Origin: CAVVJA01 sp963779485 | Lineage (GTDB): Bacteria > Actinomycetota > Actinomycetes > Mycobacteriales > Jatrophihabitantaceae | NCBI GenBank assembly: GCA_963779485.1 | Contig: CAVZYJ010000023.1 | Location: 248,001 to 312,000 of the forward strand | Reading direction: 5' to 3' | Length of the DNA: 64,000 bases | Shown: one piece after another, positions 16,465 to 27,365 of the stretch | How the letters are laid out: the number at the start of each line of letters is the position of its first letter | Numbering within the stretch: the stretch's first letter is position 1 | Position numbers and translations under genes: made by a program | Notes under the pieces: generated by a model | Databases searched by the model: none | Told to the model about the DNA's origin: nothing | The model's input: the letters and a program-made list of their open reading frames with translations, nothing else

Positions 16465-17339
16465 GCGCGATCGCCTTCATCGGCCTGGGCATCATGGGTA
16501 GCCCCATGTCCGTTCACCTGCAGAACGCCGGGCATCAAGTCACGGGCTACAACAAGTCGCCCGGCAAGGCCGGCCCGCTGGTCGAGGCCGGGGGGCGCGA
16601 CGCGACGTCGATCGCTGACGCCGTCAAAGGCGCCGAGGTGGTGGCCGTCATGGTCCCGGACTCCGCCGACGTGCAGGCCGTCCTGACCGGAGAGGACGGG
16701 GTGTTCGCGAACGCGGCGCCCGGCACGCTCGTCATCGACTTCTCCAGCATCCGGCCCGACGTGACCGCACAGCTGGCCGACGTAGCCGCCGAGAAAGGGT
16801 TCCGGCTACTCGATGCGCCGGTCTCCGGTGGCGAGGCGGGGGCCAAGAGCGCGGCGCTCTCGATCATGGTGGGCGGCGCGGCCGACGACTTCGCCGCGGC
16901 CAAGCCCCTTCTCGACGCGGTCGGCAAGACCGTCGTCCACGTCGGTCCCAACGGTGCCGGCCAAACGGTCAAGGCGGCCAACCAGCTGATCGTCGGCGCC
17001 AATATCCAGGTGCTGGCCGAGGCGCTGGTCTTCCTGGAGGCCTACGGGGTCGACACCGACGCCGCCTTCGAAGTGCTCGGCGGTGGGCTGGCCGGGTCGA
17101 AGGTTCTCGACCAGAAGAAGTCGAACATGCTCAGCCGCACGTTCGATCCCGGCTTCCGGATCGACCTGCACCACAAGGACATGGGCATCGTGACCTCGGC
17201 AGCCCGGGAGGCGGGGGTGGTGCTGCCGGTCGGGGCGATCGTCGCGCAGCTGATGGCCTCGGCCCGCGCCTGCGGCGACGGAGGCCTGGACCACTCAGGC
17301 CTGTTGCGGGGGGTCGAACGGCTGTCCGGCAAAGAATGA
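16461..17339 (+). CDS. glxR: 2-hydroxy-3-oxopropionate (tartronate semialdehyde) reductase
   Basis: A 292-residue beta-hydroxyacid dehydrogenase that reduces tartronate semialdehyde to D-glycerate. FIGLGIMGSPMSVHLQNAGH is the NAD(P)-binding motif (about 6-25), FRLLDAPVSGGEAGA the substrate-binding signature (about 113-127), and GQTVKAANQLIVG contains the catalytic Lys. It starts at ATG 16461, overlapping the hyi stop (ATGA). It supplies the glycerate used by the glycerate kinase two genes on. Confidence 0.95.
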   Translation: MSAIAFIGLGIMGSPMSVHLQNAGHQVTGYNKSPGKAGPLVEAGGRDATSIADAVKGAEVVAVMVPDSADVQAVLTGEDGVFANAAPGTLVIDFSSIRPDVTAQLADVAAEKGFRLLDAPVSGGEAGAKSAALSIMVGGAADDFAAAKPLLDAVGKTVVHVGPNGAGQTVKAANQLIVGANIQVLAEALVFLEAYGVDTDAAFEVLGGGLAGSKVLDQKKSNMLSRTFDPGFRIDLHHKDMGIVTSAAREAGVVLPVGAIVAQLMASARACGDGGLDHSGLLRGVERLSGKE

Positions 17340-17391
17340 CCGGCGCTGAGCCGAGACGCCCACACCCGATAGAGGAACGGAGCACCATCAC

Positions 17392-19158
<1,767 letters not shown>

Positions 19159-19176
19159 CCGCACGGGAGCGAGTAG

Positions 19177-20304
19177 ATGCCACGGGTCGTGCTCGCGCCG
19201 GACAAGTTCAAGGGCACGCTGACCGCCGCCGAGGTCGCACAGCACCTGGCGGACGGGATCCGCTCGCGCCGCCCGGACGTCGAGATCGTCACCGTGCCGG
19301 TGGCCGACGGGGGCGACGGGATGCTGGATGCCTTCGCGGCTGCTGGCTTTCGCCGGGTGCCGGTAGAGGCGGCCGACGCTCTAGGCGCCGTTCGGCCCAC
19401 GGGCTTCGTCCGACGCGAGGATGACGCCGTCGTCGAGCTTGCAGCTGTGGCCGGACTGGCCCAGCTCGGCGGGTCGCTGGCCCCACTGACCGCGACCAGC
19501 CGGGGGGTCGGCGAGGTGATCGCGGCGGCGCTCGACGCCGGCTGCCGCCGGCTCGTGCTCGGGGTGGGCGGCAGCGCGTCGACCGACGGCGGGCTCGGGA
19601 TGGTGCAGGCCTTGGGCGCGCGGGTGACCGACGCGGCGGGAGACGACGTCGGCCCGGGCGGACTGGGCGCGCAGGCGGCGGCTCAGCTCGATGTCTCGGG
19701 GCTGCATGCCGGGCTGGCCGAGGCGACGGTCGAAGTCGCCTGCGACGTCGACAACCCCCTGACCGGTCCCCACGGGGCCGCGGAGACGTACGGCCCGCAG
19801 AAGGGCGCCGACCCGGAGCAGGTGCGGCTGCTCGACGCGGCGCTGGCCAGCTGGGCCGATGTGGTGGCCGCGGCCACCGGCGCAGACCGCCGAGACGAGC
19901 CGGGTGCGGGCGCAGCCGGCGGCGTCGGCTTCGCTGCGACCGCCGTTCTCGGCGCGCGGCTCCGGCCCGGCGTCGCGTTGGTGCTCGACCTCGTCGGTTT
20001 TGCCAACGCGCTGGCCGGCGCTGATCTCGTCGTCACCGGCGAGGGCTCGCTCGACGAGCAGACGCTGCGCGGAAAGGCGCCGGCGGGCGTGGCCGCCGCA
20101 GCTGCGGCCGCGCATGTGCCCACCGTGGCCGTCGCCGGCCGGTGCACGCTGTCCGAGCTGACCCTGCGGCGCGCGGGATTCGACGCCGTCTACACGCTGC
20201 TCGACGAGGCAGCGCATCCGGACGAGTCATTCACCGACGCTGGGCGGCTGCTCCGTGCGATCGGGGCCCGCGTGGCCGAACGCCTGGTCGGAGCCGGCGT
20301 ATGA
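19177..20304 (+). CDS. glxK: glycerate kinase
   Basis: A 375-residue member of the GlxK/GarK family that phosphorylates D-glycerate, feeding glyoxylate carbon into glycolysis. APDKFKGTLTAAEVA (8-22), VPVADGGDGMLDA, LVLGVGGSASTDGGLGMVQALG and LVVTGEGSLDEQTLRGKAPAGVA are all family hallmarks. It starts 18 bases after gcl, and its stop overlaps the allantoinase start (ATGA). Confidence 0.95.
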   Translation: MPRVVLAPDKFKGTLTAAEVAQHLADGIRSRRPDVEIVTVPVADGGDGMLDAFAAAGFRRVPVEAADALGAVRPTGFVRREDDAVVELAAVAGLAQLGGSLAPLTATSRGVGEVIAAALDAGCRRLVLGVGGSASTDGGLGMVQALGARVTDAAGDDVGPGGLGAQAAAQLDVSGLHAGLAEATVEVACDVDNPLTGPHGAAETYGPQKGADPEQVRLLDAALASWADVVAAATGADRRDEPGAGAAGGVGFAATAVLGARLRPGVALVLDLVGFANALAGADLVVTGEGSLDEQTLRGKAPAGVAAAAAAAHVPTVAVAGRCTLSELTLRRAGFDAVYTLLDEAAHPDESFTDAGRLLRAIGARVAERLVGAGV

Positions 20305-21638
20305 CGGTCGACCGGTTGTTCCGAGCCCGGCGGGCCATCGTCGATGACGTCGAGACCGCGTCCGTCATCGGCGTGACGGATGGGCGGATTGCGCTGGTGG
20401 CCCCGTTCGACACGCCCGTCGACGCCGCTGACGTGGTGGAGCTCGGGCCGGACGAGGTGCTGCTGCCGGGCCTGGTCGACACGCACGTGCACGTCAACGA
20501 GCCCGGTCGGACCGAGTGGGAAGGCTTCGACACCGCCACCCAGGCCGCAGCGGCGGGCGGCGTCACGACGATCGTCGACATGCCGCTCAACAGCATCCCG
20601 CCGACGACGAATCTGGCCGCACTGGAGATCAAGCGGGAGCGTGCGCGCCGCCAGGCCCACGTCGACGTCGGCTTCTGGGGCGGCGCCGTTCCCGACAACC
20701 TGAACGAACTGCGCCCGCTGTACGAGGCCGGCGTGTTCGGGTTCAAGTGCTTTCTCCTCGATTCCGGGGTCGAAGAGTTCCCACCACTGGACGGCCCCGG
20801 CTTCGCCGCCGCGATGGCCGAGACGGCCCGGGCAGGCGCCCTGCTCATCGTGCACGCCGAGGACCCAGAGGTGATCTCGCAGTCGCCACCGGCCCACGGC
20901 GCGGCCTACGAGCAGTTCCTGCGGTCTCGCCCCGGACAGGCCGAAACCCGCGCGGTCGACCACGTGCTCGAGGCCGCCGGCTGCGCCGACGGGCGGGTTC
21001 ATATCCTGCACGTCTCGTCGGCGGACGTCCTGGCCCAGCTTCGGGCCGCGCGGCAGGCGGGGGTCGATGTGACCGCCGAGACCTGCCCGCACTACCTGTC
21101 CTTGGACGCGGCCGCTATCCCCGACGGTGCGACCCAGTTCAAGTGCTGCCCGCCGATCCGCGAGCGGGCCAACCAGGACAGGCTGTGGACCGGCCTGGCC
21201 GACGGAGACCTCGACATGGTCGTCTCGGACCACTCCCCCTGCCCGGTCGAGCTGAAGCGGCTGGACACCGGGGACTTCGGGCAGGCCTGGGGCGGGGTGG
21301 CCTCGGTGCAGCTGAGCCTGGCCGTCGTATGGACTGCGGCCCGAGCGCGAAGGCACACACTCGTCGACGTGACGCGTTGGATGGCCCGCCGCCCGGCCGA
21401 CCGGGTCGGACTGGCCGGCAAGGGACGGATCGCGGTCGGCGCGGACGCCGACCTGGTCGTCTTCGCCCCCGACGAGGAGTTCGTCGTCGACCCGCAGCGC
21501 CTGCGGCATCGGCATCCGGTGTCGGCCTACGCCGGGCAATGCTTGACCGGTGTCGTCCGGCAGACCTGGTTACGCGGTGAACGCATCGAGCTGGACGGCG
21601 AGCCCCGCGGCCGGCTCCTGACGAGAGGAGAGCGATGA
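20301..21638 (+). CDS. allB: allantoinase
   Basis: A 445-residue cyclic amidohydrolase hydrolysing allantoin to allantoate. VLLPGLVDTHVHVNEPGRTEWEGF holds the HxH metal ligands. FGFKCFLLDSGVEEFP supplies the bridging Lys (normally carboxylated), and LLIVHAEDPE, VHILHVSS and MVVSDHSPCP supply the remaining His and Asp ligands. ATG 20301 overlaps the glycerate kinase stop. The stop overlaps the start of the next gene, so the three are coupled. Confidence 0.95.
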   Translation: MTVDRLFRARRAIVDDVETASVIGVTDGRIALVAPFDTPVDAADVVELGPDEVLLPGLVDTHVHVNEPGRTEWEGFDTATQAAAAGGVTTIVDMPLNSIPPTTNLAALEIKRERARRQAHVDVGFWGGAVPDNLNELRPLYEAGVFGFKCFLLDSGVEEFPPLDGPGFAAAMAETARAGALLIVHAEDPEVISQSPPAHGAAYEQFLRSRPGQAETRAVDHVLEAAGCADGRVHILHVSSADVLAQLRAARQAGVDVTAETCPHYLSLDAAAIPDGATQFKCCPPIRERANQDRLWTGLADGDLDMVVSDHSPCPVELKRLDTGDFGQAWGGVASVQLSLAVVWTAARARRHTLVDVTRWMARRPADRVGLAGKGRIAVGADADLVVFAPDEEFVVDPQRLRHRHPVSAYAGQCLTGVVRQTWLRGERIELDGEPRGRLLTRGER

Positions 21639-22465
21639 CAGCGAGCTACTACGCCCCGACTGGGGGGCTGCCCGGCCAGACCGAGCTGACCACCGACCGG
21701 GCAGCCTTCACCGAGGCGTATGCGGTGCTGCCCCGCGGCACCATGCGCGACATCGTCACCAGCTACCTCCCGTTCTGGGAGAGCACCCGGCTGTGGGTGA
21801 TCGCCCGGCCGCTATCGGGATTCGCCGAGACCTTCTCGCAGTACATCGTCGAGGTGAGCGCCGGCGGGGGCAGCGACCGTCCGGAGACCGACCCGGCGGC
21901 CGAGGCCGTGCTCTTCGTGGTCGAGGGCACCCTGCAGATGACGATCGGCGACGACGGCCACGAGCTCGGTCCGGGCGGGTACGCCTACCTGCCGCCCGGC
22001 GCGGCCTGGACGCTTTCCAACCGGGCGGACGACCCGGCCCGATTCCACTGGATCCGCAAGGCCTACCAACGCGTCGACGGCCTCGACGTACCGCCGCCAT
22101 TCGTCACTGACGAGCGTGACGTGGCGCCAGTCCCGATGCCGGGCACGAACGGTGCCTGGACGACGACCCGCTTCGTCGATCCGACCGACCTCCGGCACGA
22201 CATGCACGTCAACATCGTCAACTTCTTGCCTGGGGGCGCGATCACTTTCCCGGAGACGCACGTCATGGAGCACGGGCTGTACGTGCTCGAAGGCAAGGCC
22301 GTGTACCTGCTCAATCGCGACTGGGTCGAGGTCGAAGCCGGAGACTTCATGTGGCTGCGGGCGTTCTGCCCACAGGCCTGCTACGCCGGCGGCCCGGGCC
22401 GGTTCCGGTACCTGCTCTACAAGGACGTGAACCGGCACGCCTCGCTCAGCCGGCAGTTCGTCTGA
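21635..22465 (+). CDS. allE: (S)-ureidoglycine aminohydrolase, bicupin
   Basis: A 276-residue bicupin releasing ammonia from ureidoglycine to give (S)-ureidoglycolate. Two cupin barrels are visible, the first around LFVVEGTLQMTIGDDGHELGPGGYAYLPPGA (about 88-118) and the second around FPETHVMEHGLYVLEGKAVYLLNRDWVEVEAGDF (about 209-242). The latter has the His/Glu set expected for Mn binding. It starts at ATG 21635, overlapping the allB stop. No allantoate amidohydrolase, its usual upstream partner enzyme, is in the window. Confidence 0.92.
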   Translation: MTASYYAPTGGLPGQTELTTDRAAFTEAYAVLPRGTMRDIVTSYLPFWESTRLWVIARPLSGFAETFSQYIVEVSAGGGSDRPETDPAAEAVLFVVEGTLQMTIGDDGHELGPGGYAYLPPGAAWTLSNRADDPARFHWIRKAYQRVDGLDVPPPFVTDERDVAPVPMPGTNGAWTTTRFVDPTDLRHDMHVNIVNFLPGGAITFPETHVMEHGLYVLEGKAVYLLNRDWVEVEAGDFMWLRAFCPQACYAGGPGRFRYLLYKDVNRHASLSRQFV

Positions 22466-22472
22466 GAGGATG

Positions 22473-22498
22473 GTGCGCAATGCGGAAAAACTCTTCCG
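22473..22498. promoter_or_regulatory. putative operator upstream of xdhABC
   Basis: GTGCG-CAATG-CGGAA (22473-22487) keeps one full arm of TTCCG-N5-CGGAA. The same CGGAA forms an outward palindrome with TTCCG at 22494-22498 (CGGAA-N6-TTCCG). The core CGGAAAAACTCTTCC closely resembles CGAAAAACTCTTTCC upstream of the permease gene at 29667-29681. It lies just after the allE stop, about 150 bases before xdhA. Confidence 0.4.
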
Positions 22499-22649
22499 AA
22501 AATGGCCCTCGGCTTGTAGAGTCGCAGCAGCCCGGCGCGCTGTTCGGCATGGTTAACCAGCCGCCCGGTGCACGCCGCCAACCATGCCCACGCCGACTTC
22601 CAGCCGGCGTGGCCCATGCGGATCAACCCACGGCGGACGGGAGCTGGTG

Positions 22650-24083
22650 ATGGTCGCGGCCGGGATCACGGTCAACGGACAGAGCGCCTCGCTCGAGGGT
22701 GTGGCGACGCACACGACGGCACTGGACTGGTTGCGCGGTCGCGGGCTCACCGGATGCAAGGAGGGGTGCGCCGAAGGCGAGTGCGGTGCCTGCTCGGTCA
22801 TGGTCGCCCGGCCCGCCCTCGACACCGCCGGCGCCACCGAATGGGTGGCCATCAACGCCTGCCTCGTCCCCATCGCGGCGTTCGACGGCCAGGAGCTCAT
22901 CACCGCCGAAGGGTTGGGCCGGCCGGACGCGCTGCATCCGGTGCAACGCGAGATGGCCGAGCGCGGCGGTTCGCAGTGCGGCTACTGCACCCCCGGGTTC
23001 ATCTGCAGCATGGCCGCCGAGTACTACCGGGCCGAGCGGCAACCGCAGGCGCACGCCAACGGAGAGCACGGCCCGAACGGGTTCGATCTGCACGCGTTGA
23101 GCGGCAACCTGTGCCGATGCACCGGATACCGGCCGATCCGCGACGCCGCGTACGCCTTGGAAATGCCGCCCGCCGACGACCCGTTCGCTGCGCGTCGCAG
23201 CCAACCGGCACCCGGCCCGTCGGCCACGGCGCTGCAGCAGGACGGCCGGAACTTCGTCCGCCCGGCCACTCTCGTCGACGCGCTGCAGCTGTTGCGCGAG
23301 CGCCCCGACGCCACGGTCGTCGCAGGCTGCACCGACTGGGGCGTCGAGGTGAACCTCCGCGGGGCCCGCGCGTCGACCGTTGTCGCCATCGACCGGCTGC
23401 CCGAGCTGCGGGATCTGCGGGTCGGCGCCGACGCCATCGAGATCGGAGCCGCCCTCACCCTCACCGAGATTGAGCGGCGGCTGGCCGGGCGCGTGCCCCT
23501 GCTCGCGGAGGTCTTTCCGCAGTTCGCCTCCCGTCTGATCCGCAATGGCGCCACCCTCGGCGGAAATGTCGGGACCGGCTCGCCCATCGGTGACCTGCCG
23601 CCGGCCTTGCTGGCCCTTGAGGCGCGCCTCCTCCTGGCTGACGCCGACGGCGAACGCGAGGTTGCCCTCGCCGACTACTTCACCGGCTACCGGCAGAGCG
23701 TGCGCCGGCCGGACGAGCTGATCCGGGCCATTCGGATCCCGCAGCCGCTCGCCCCGCTCGTGGCCTTCCACAAGATCGCCAAGCGCCGGTTCGACGACAT
23801 TTCCAGCGTCGCCGTCGGCTACGCCATCGAGCTGGACGGCGCCGTGGTTCGGAAAGCCCGGATCGGGCTCGGCGGAGTCGCCGCGACTCCGATTCGCGCT
23901 CTCGAGACCGAGGCCGCGCTCGAAGGCCGGCCGTGGACCGACGAGACCGCGCGCGCGGCCGGTGCCGTGCTGCGAAGCGAGGGCACCCCGATCGACGATC
24001 ACCGGGCCAGCGCGGCGTTCCGGATCGAGATGTTGGGCCAGAGCCTGCCCAAACTGCACGCCGAGGTTGGAGGCCTGGGATGA
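22650..24083 (+). CDS. xdhA: xanthine dehydrogenase, FeS/FAD subunit
   Basis: A 477-residue subunit combining the 2Fe-2S and FAD domains. The first cluster ligands are Cys40, 45 and 48 in GCAEGECGAC plus Cys71. The second cluster uses Cys110/113 in QCGYC and Cys155/157 in LCRC. The FAD domain follows from about residue 195 (FVRPATLVDALQLLRE, VVAGCTDWGVEV, LGGNVGTGSPIGDLPPALLAL). Start is ATG 22650 or the adjacent GTG 22647, behind GGGAG. The stop overlaps the xdhB start (ATGA). Electrons from the molybdenum subunit pass through this protein to NAD. Confidence 0.95.
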   Translation: MVAAGITVNGQSASLEGVATHTTALDWLRGRGLTGCKEGCAEGECGACSVMVARPALDTAGATEWVAINACLVPIAAFDGQELITAEGLGRPDALHPVQREMAERGGSQCGYCTPGFICSMAAEYYRAERQPQAHANGEHGPNGFDLHALSGNLCRCTGYRPIRDAAYALEMPPADDPFAARRSQPAPGPSATALQQDGRNFVRPATLVDALQLLRERPDATVVAGCTDWGVEVNLRGARASTVVAIDRLPELRDLRVGADAIEIGAALTLTEIERRLAGRVPLLAEVFPQFASRLIRNGATLGGNVGTGSPIGDLPPALLALEARLLLADADGEREVALADYFTGYRQSVRRPDELIRAIRIPQPLAPLVAFHKIAKRRFDDISSVAVGYAIELDGAVVRKARIGLGGVAATPIRALETEAALEGRPWTDETARAAGAVLRSEGTPIDDHRASAAFRIEMLGQSLPKLHAEVGGLG

Positions 24084-26527
24084 GCGCGCTGTCCGAACGG
24101 CCGGAGCAGCCCACCGTCGGCCTGACCATCCCGCACGAGAGCGCCGAGCTGCACGTCACCGGCGACGCCCTCTACACCGACGATCTGGTGCTGCGCACGA
24201 AGGACGTGTTGCACGCCTACCCGGTGCAGGTCATGCACGCGCGTGCTCGAGTCACCGCGCTGCGCACCGAGCCCGCACTTCAGGTGCCCGGGGTCGTACG
24301 CGTGCTCACCGCCGCGGACGTACCCGGGGTCAACGACGCCGGGGTCAAGCATGACGAGCCGCTGTTCCCCGAGGAGGTCATGTTCTACGGCCACGCCGTG
24401 TGCTGGGTGCTCGGCGAGACATTCGAGGCGGCCCGGCTCGGCGCGGCGGCGGTCGAGGTCGAGGCGGAGCCGCTGCCCTCGTTCGTCACGGTCCGCGAGG
24501 CGATCGCCGCCGGCGCCTTCCAGGGCGCGCAGCCGCATATGGAGCGCGGTGCGGTCGAAACCGCGCTGGAGAACAGCGTCCACGTCTTCAGCGGCGAGTT
24601 CGAGTTCTCCGGCCAGGAGCACTTCTACCTCGAGACCCACGCCGCACTGGCGATGGTCGACGAGTCCGGGCAGATCTTCGTCCAGAGCAGCACTCAGCAT
24701 CCATCCGAGACGCAGGAGATCGTGGCTCACGTGCTCGGCCGGCACAGCCACGAGGTCACCGTCCAGTGCCTGCGCATGGGTGGCGGCTTCGGCGGCAAGG
24801 AGATGCAACCCCACGGCTTCGCCGCGATCGCCGCGCTCGGCGCCACCCTGACCGGCCGGCCCGTACGGCTTCGGCTGACCCGGACGCAGGACCTCACGAT
24901 GTCGGGCAAGCGGCACGGGTTCCACGCGGACTGGCGGGTGGGCTTCGACGCCGAGGGCCGGCTACAGGCACTCGACGCGACCCTCACGGCCGACGGCGGT
25001 TGGAGCCTGGACCTCTCCGAGCCAGTGCTCGCCCGGGCCATGTGCCACATCGACAACGCCTACTGGATTCCCAACGTGCGGGTGAACGGTCGGATCGCCA
25101 AGACGAACAAGACGTCGCAGACCGCATTCCGGGGCTTCGGTGGCCCGCAAGGCATGCTCGTGATCGAGGACATTCTCGGCCGGTGCGCGCCCCTGCTCGG
25201 CGTCGACCCGGCCGAACTGCGGCGCCGAAACTTCTACCAGGCCGGCCAGACAACCCCGTACGGCCAACCGGTTCGCCACCCCGAGCGGGTCACCGCGATC
25301 TGGCAACAGGTACTAGACCGCGCCGACGTCACGCGGCGGCAGCAGGAAATCGCCGAGTACAACTACGCGCACGAGCACACCAAGCGGGCCCTGGCCATGA
25401 CGCCGATCAAGTTCGGGATCTCGTTCAACCTCACGGCGTTCAACCAGGGCGGTGCGCTGGTCCACGTCTACAAGGACGGCTCCGTGCTCATCAACCACGG
25501 GGGCACCGAGATGGGCCAGGGACTGCACACCAAGATGCTGCAGGTCGCGGCCACCACGCTCGGCATCCCGCTGCGCTGGGTGCGGCTCGCGCCGACGCGC
25601 ACCGACAAGGTGCCGAACACGTCGGCGACGGCCGCTAGCTCCGGCGCCGACCTCAACGGCGGGGCGGTCAAGAACGCCTGCGACCAGATCCGGGCCCGGC
25701 TGGTCCAGGTCGCGGGCATCCAGCTGGGCACGACCGCCGCGGACGTGCGGATCGTCGACGGCATCGCGCGGGGCCTGGGCGCCGGCTCCCGGGAGGTGTC
25801 CTGGGAGGAACTTGTCCAAGCCGCGTACTACCAGCGCGTCCAACTCTGGGCGGCCGGCTTCTACCGGACCGAAGGATTGCACTGGAACTCCGCGGTGATG
25901 CAGGGCTCACCGTTCAAGTACTTCGCCTACGGGGCGGCGGCGAGCGAGGTCGAGGTGGACGGCTTCACCGGGGCGTATCGCACCCGGCGGGTCGACATCG
26001 TCCATGACGTCGGAGACAGCCTCTCCCCGCTCGTCGATCTCGGCCAGATCGAGGGTGGCTTCGTCCAGGGAGCGGGCTGGCTCACCCTCGAGGACCTGCG
26101 ATGGGACACCGGAGACGGGCCCGGACGCGGACGCCTGACGACCCAGGCGGCCAGCACCTACAAGCTGCCGAGCTTTTCGGAGATGCCCGAAGTCTTCAAC
26201 GTCACGCTCCTCGAAAACGCCACCGAAGAGGGGGCCGTCTACGGCTCGAAGGCAGTCGGCGAGCCGCCGCTGATGCTCGCCTTCTCGGTGCGGGAGGCAC
26301 TGCGCCAGGCCGCGGCGGCCTTCGGACCGCCCGGCGTCTGCGTCGACCTGGCGTCCCCGGCCACTCCTGAGGCGGTGTACTGGGCGATCGAGCAGGCTCG
26401 TTCCGCGGCGGAACACGGGCATGTCGCGGAGGGCTCCCCCGGCGCGATTCCGCCGCAGCCCGATCTCGGCGCTCGGCCGTTTCGCCCGGACTCCGAACGA
26501 GTCCGGGACGCGCTCAGCCATGCCTGA
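24080..26527 (+). CDS. xdhB: xanthine dehydrogenase, molybdenum subunit
   Basis: An 815-residue molybdopterin-binding subunit oxidising hypoxanthine and xanthine to urate. VTGDALYTDD begins the conserved region. EHFYLETHAALA, LRMGGGFGGKEMQPHGFAAIAALGA, TAFRGFGGPQGMLVIED, INHGGTEMGQGLHTKMLQVAA and VGEPPLMLAFSVREAL are the molybdenum-cofactor and active-site motifs, the last holding the catalytic Glu. It starts at ATG 24080, overlapping xdhA, and overlaps xdhC by eight bases. Confidence 0.95.
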   Translation: MSALSERPEQPTVGLTIPHESAELHVTGDALYTDDLVLRTKDVLHAYPVQVMHARARVTALRTEPALQVPGVVRVLTAADVPGVNDAGVKHDEPLFPEEVMFYGHAVCWVLGETFEAARLGAAAVEVEAEPLPSFVTVREAIAAGAFQGAQPHMERGAVETALENSVHVFSGEFEFSGQEHFYLETHAALAMVDESGQIFVQSSTQHPSETQEIVAHVLGRHSHEVTVQCLRMGGGFGGKEMQPHGFAAIAALGATLTGRPVRLRLTRTQDLTMSGKRHGFHADWRVGFDAEGRLQALDATLTADGGWSLDLSEPVLARAMCHIDNAYWIPNVRVNGRIAKTNKTSQTAFRGFGGPQGMLVIEDILGRCAPLLGVDPAELRRRNFYQAGQTTPYGQPVRHPERVTAIWQQVLDRADVTRRQQEIAEYNYAHEHTKRALAMTPIKFGISFNLTAFNQGGALVHVYKDGSVLINHGGTEMGQGLHTKMLQVAATTLGIPLRWVRLAPTRTDKVPNTSATAASSGADLNGGAVKNACDQIRARLVQVAGIQLGTTAADVRIVDGIARGLGAGSREVSWEELVQAAYYQRVQLWAAGFYRTEGLHWNSAVMQGSPFKYFAYGAAASEVEVDGFTGAYRTRRVDIVHDVGDSLSPLVDLGQIEGGFVQGAGWLTLEDLRWDTGDGPGRGRLTTQAASTYKLPSFSEMPEVFNVTLLENATEEGAVYGSKAVGEPPLMLAFSVREALRQAAAAFGPPGVCVDLASPATPEAVYWAIEQARSAAEHGHVAEGSPGAIPPQPDLGARPFRPDSERVRDALSHA

Positions 26528-27365
26528 CCAGCACTGGGTGGAGTCGGTTCGCCGGCTCCGTACGGCCCGGGAACCCGGCGTCCTGGTCACGCTCGCTTCG
26601 GTGACGGGCCATGCGCCGCGGGATGCCGGCGCCAAGATGGTTGTCAGCGCCGCCCAGGTGTGGGGCTCCATCGGCGGTGGGAACGTGGAAGCGGGCGCGA
26701 TCGACCGGGCGCGGGAGCTCATCGCGGAGGCAGCTACCACGCCGGAACTGCGGACCGTCGCGCTGTCGGACAAGGCGCCCTACCAACACGGCGTGCAGTG
26801 CTGCGGCGGCAAGGTCACGGTGCTGTTCGAGCCGTTACCGGTGGTGCCGGCGGTGGCCGTCTTCGGCGTCGGTCACGTCGGGATGGAGCTGGCCCGGATC
26901 CTGGCCCGCCAGGACATCGAACTGCATCTGATCGACACCCGGCCTGAGCAGCTGTCCGCCGAGCGCTTGTCGGTGCTGGCCGACGCGCTGGCCCAGGTGC
27001 ACGTACACCAGGTGCCGGTGCTCCCGGAGATCGTCCTCGGCGAGCTGCCGCCCGGCACCCACGTGCTGATCATGACGCATGACCATGCCGAGGACGCCGC
27101 GCTCTGCGACGCCGTGCTGCGGGAGGGAGACTTCGGCTCCATCGGGCTGATCGGGTCGGCCGGCAAGTGGGTCCGGTTCCGGCGCCGACTGGCCGACGAT
27201 GGCCACTCCCCTGAGGCGATCGCTTCCATCACTACGCCGATCGGGCTGCCCGAGCTCACCGGAAAGGATCCGGCCACGATCGCGGTGGCCGTCGCCGCCA
27301 GCCTGCTGCGCGCCTTCGAGCGGGACCGCGGTGCGGCAGCGGCCGAGCAGGAGGTGGCTCGATGA
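26520..27365 (+). CDS. xdhC: XdhC, molybdenum cofactor insertion protein
   Basis: A 281-residue XdhC/CoxI protein that binds and sulfurates molybdenum cofactor before insertion into XdhB. VTLASVTGHAPRDAGAKMVV and VWGSIGGGNVEAGAI with HGVQCCGGKVTVLFEPL form the N-terminal domain. VAVFGVGHVGMELARIL is a Rossmann motif in the C-terminal half, and IGLIGSAGKWVRFRRRL is conserved. ATG 26520 overlaps xdhB, and the stop overlaps the guanine deaminase start (ATGA). Confidence 0.94.
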   Translation: MPDQHWVESVRRLRTAREPGVLVTLASVTGHAPRDAGAKMVVSAAQVWGSIGGGNVEAGAIDRARELIAEAATTPELRTVALSDKAPYQHGVQCCGGKVTVLFEPLPVVPAVAVFGVGHVGMELARILARQDIELHLIDTRPEQLSAERLSVLADALAQVHVHQVPVLPEIVLGELPPGTHVLIMTHDHAEDAALCDAVLREGDFGSIGLIGSAGKWVRFRRRLADDGHSPEAIASITTPIGLPELTGKDPATIAVAVAASLLRAFERDRGAAAAEQEVAR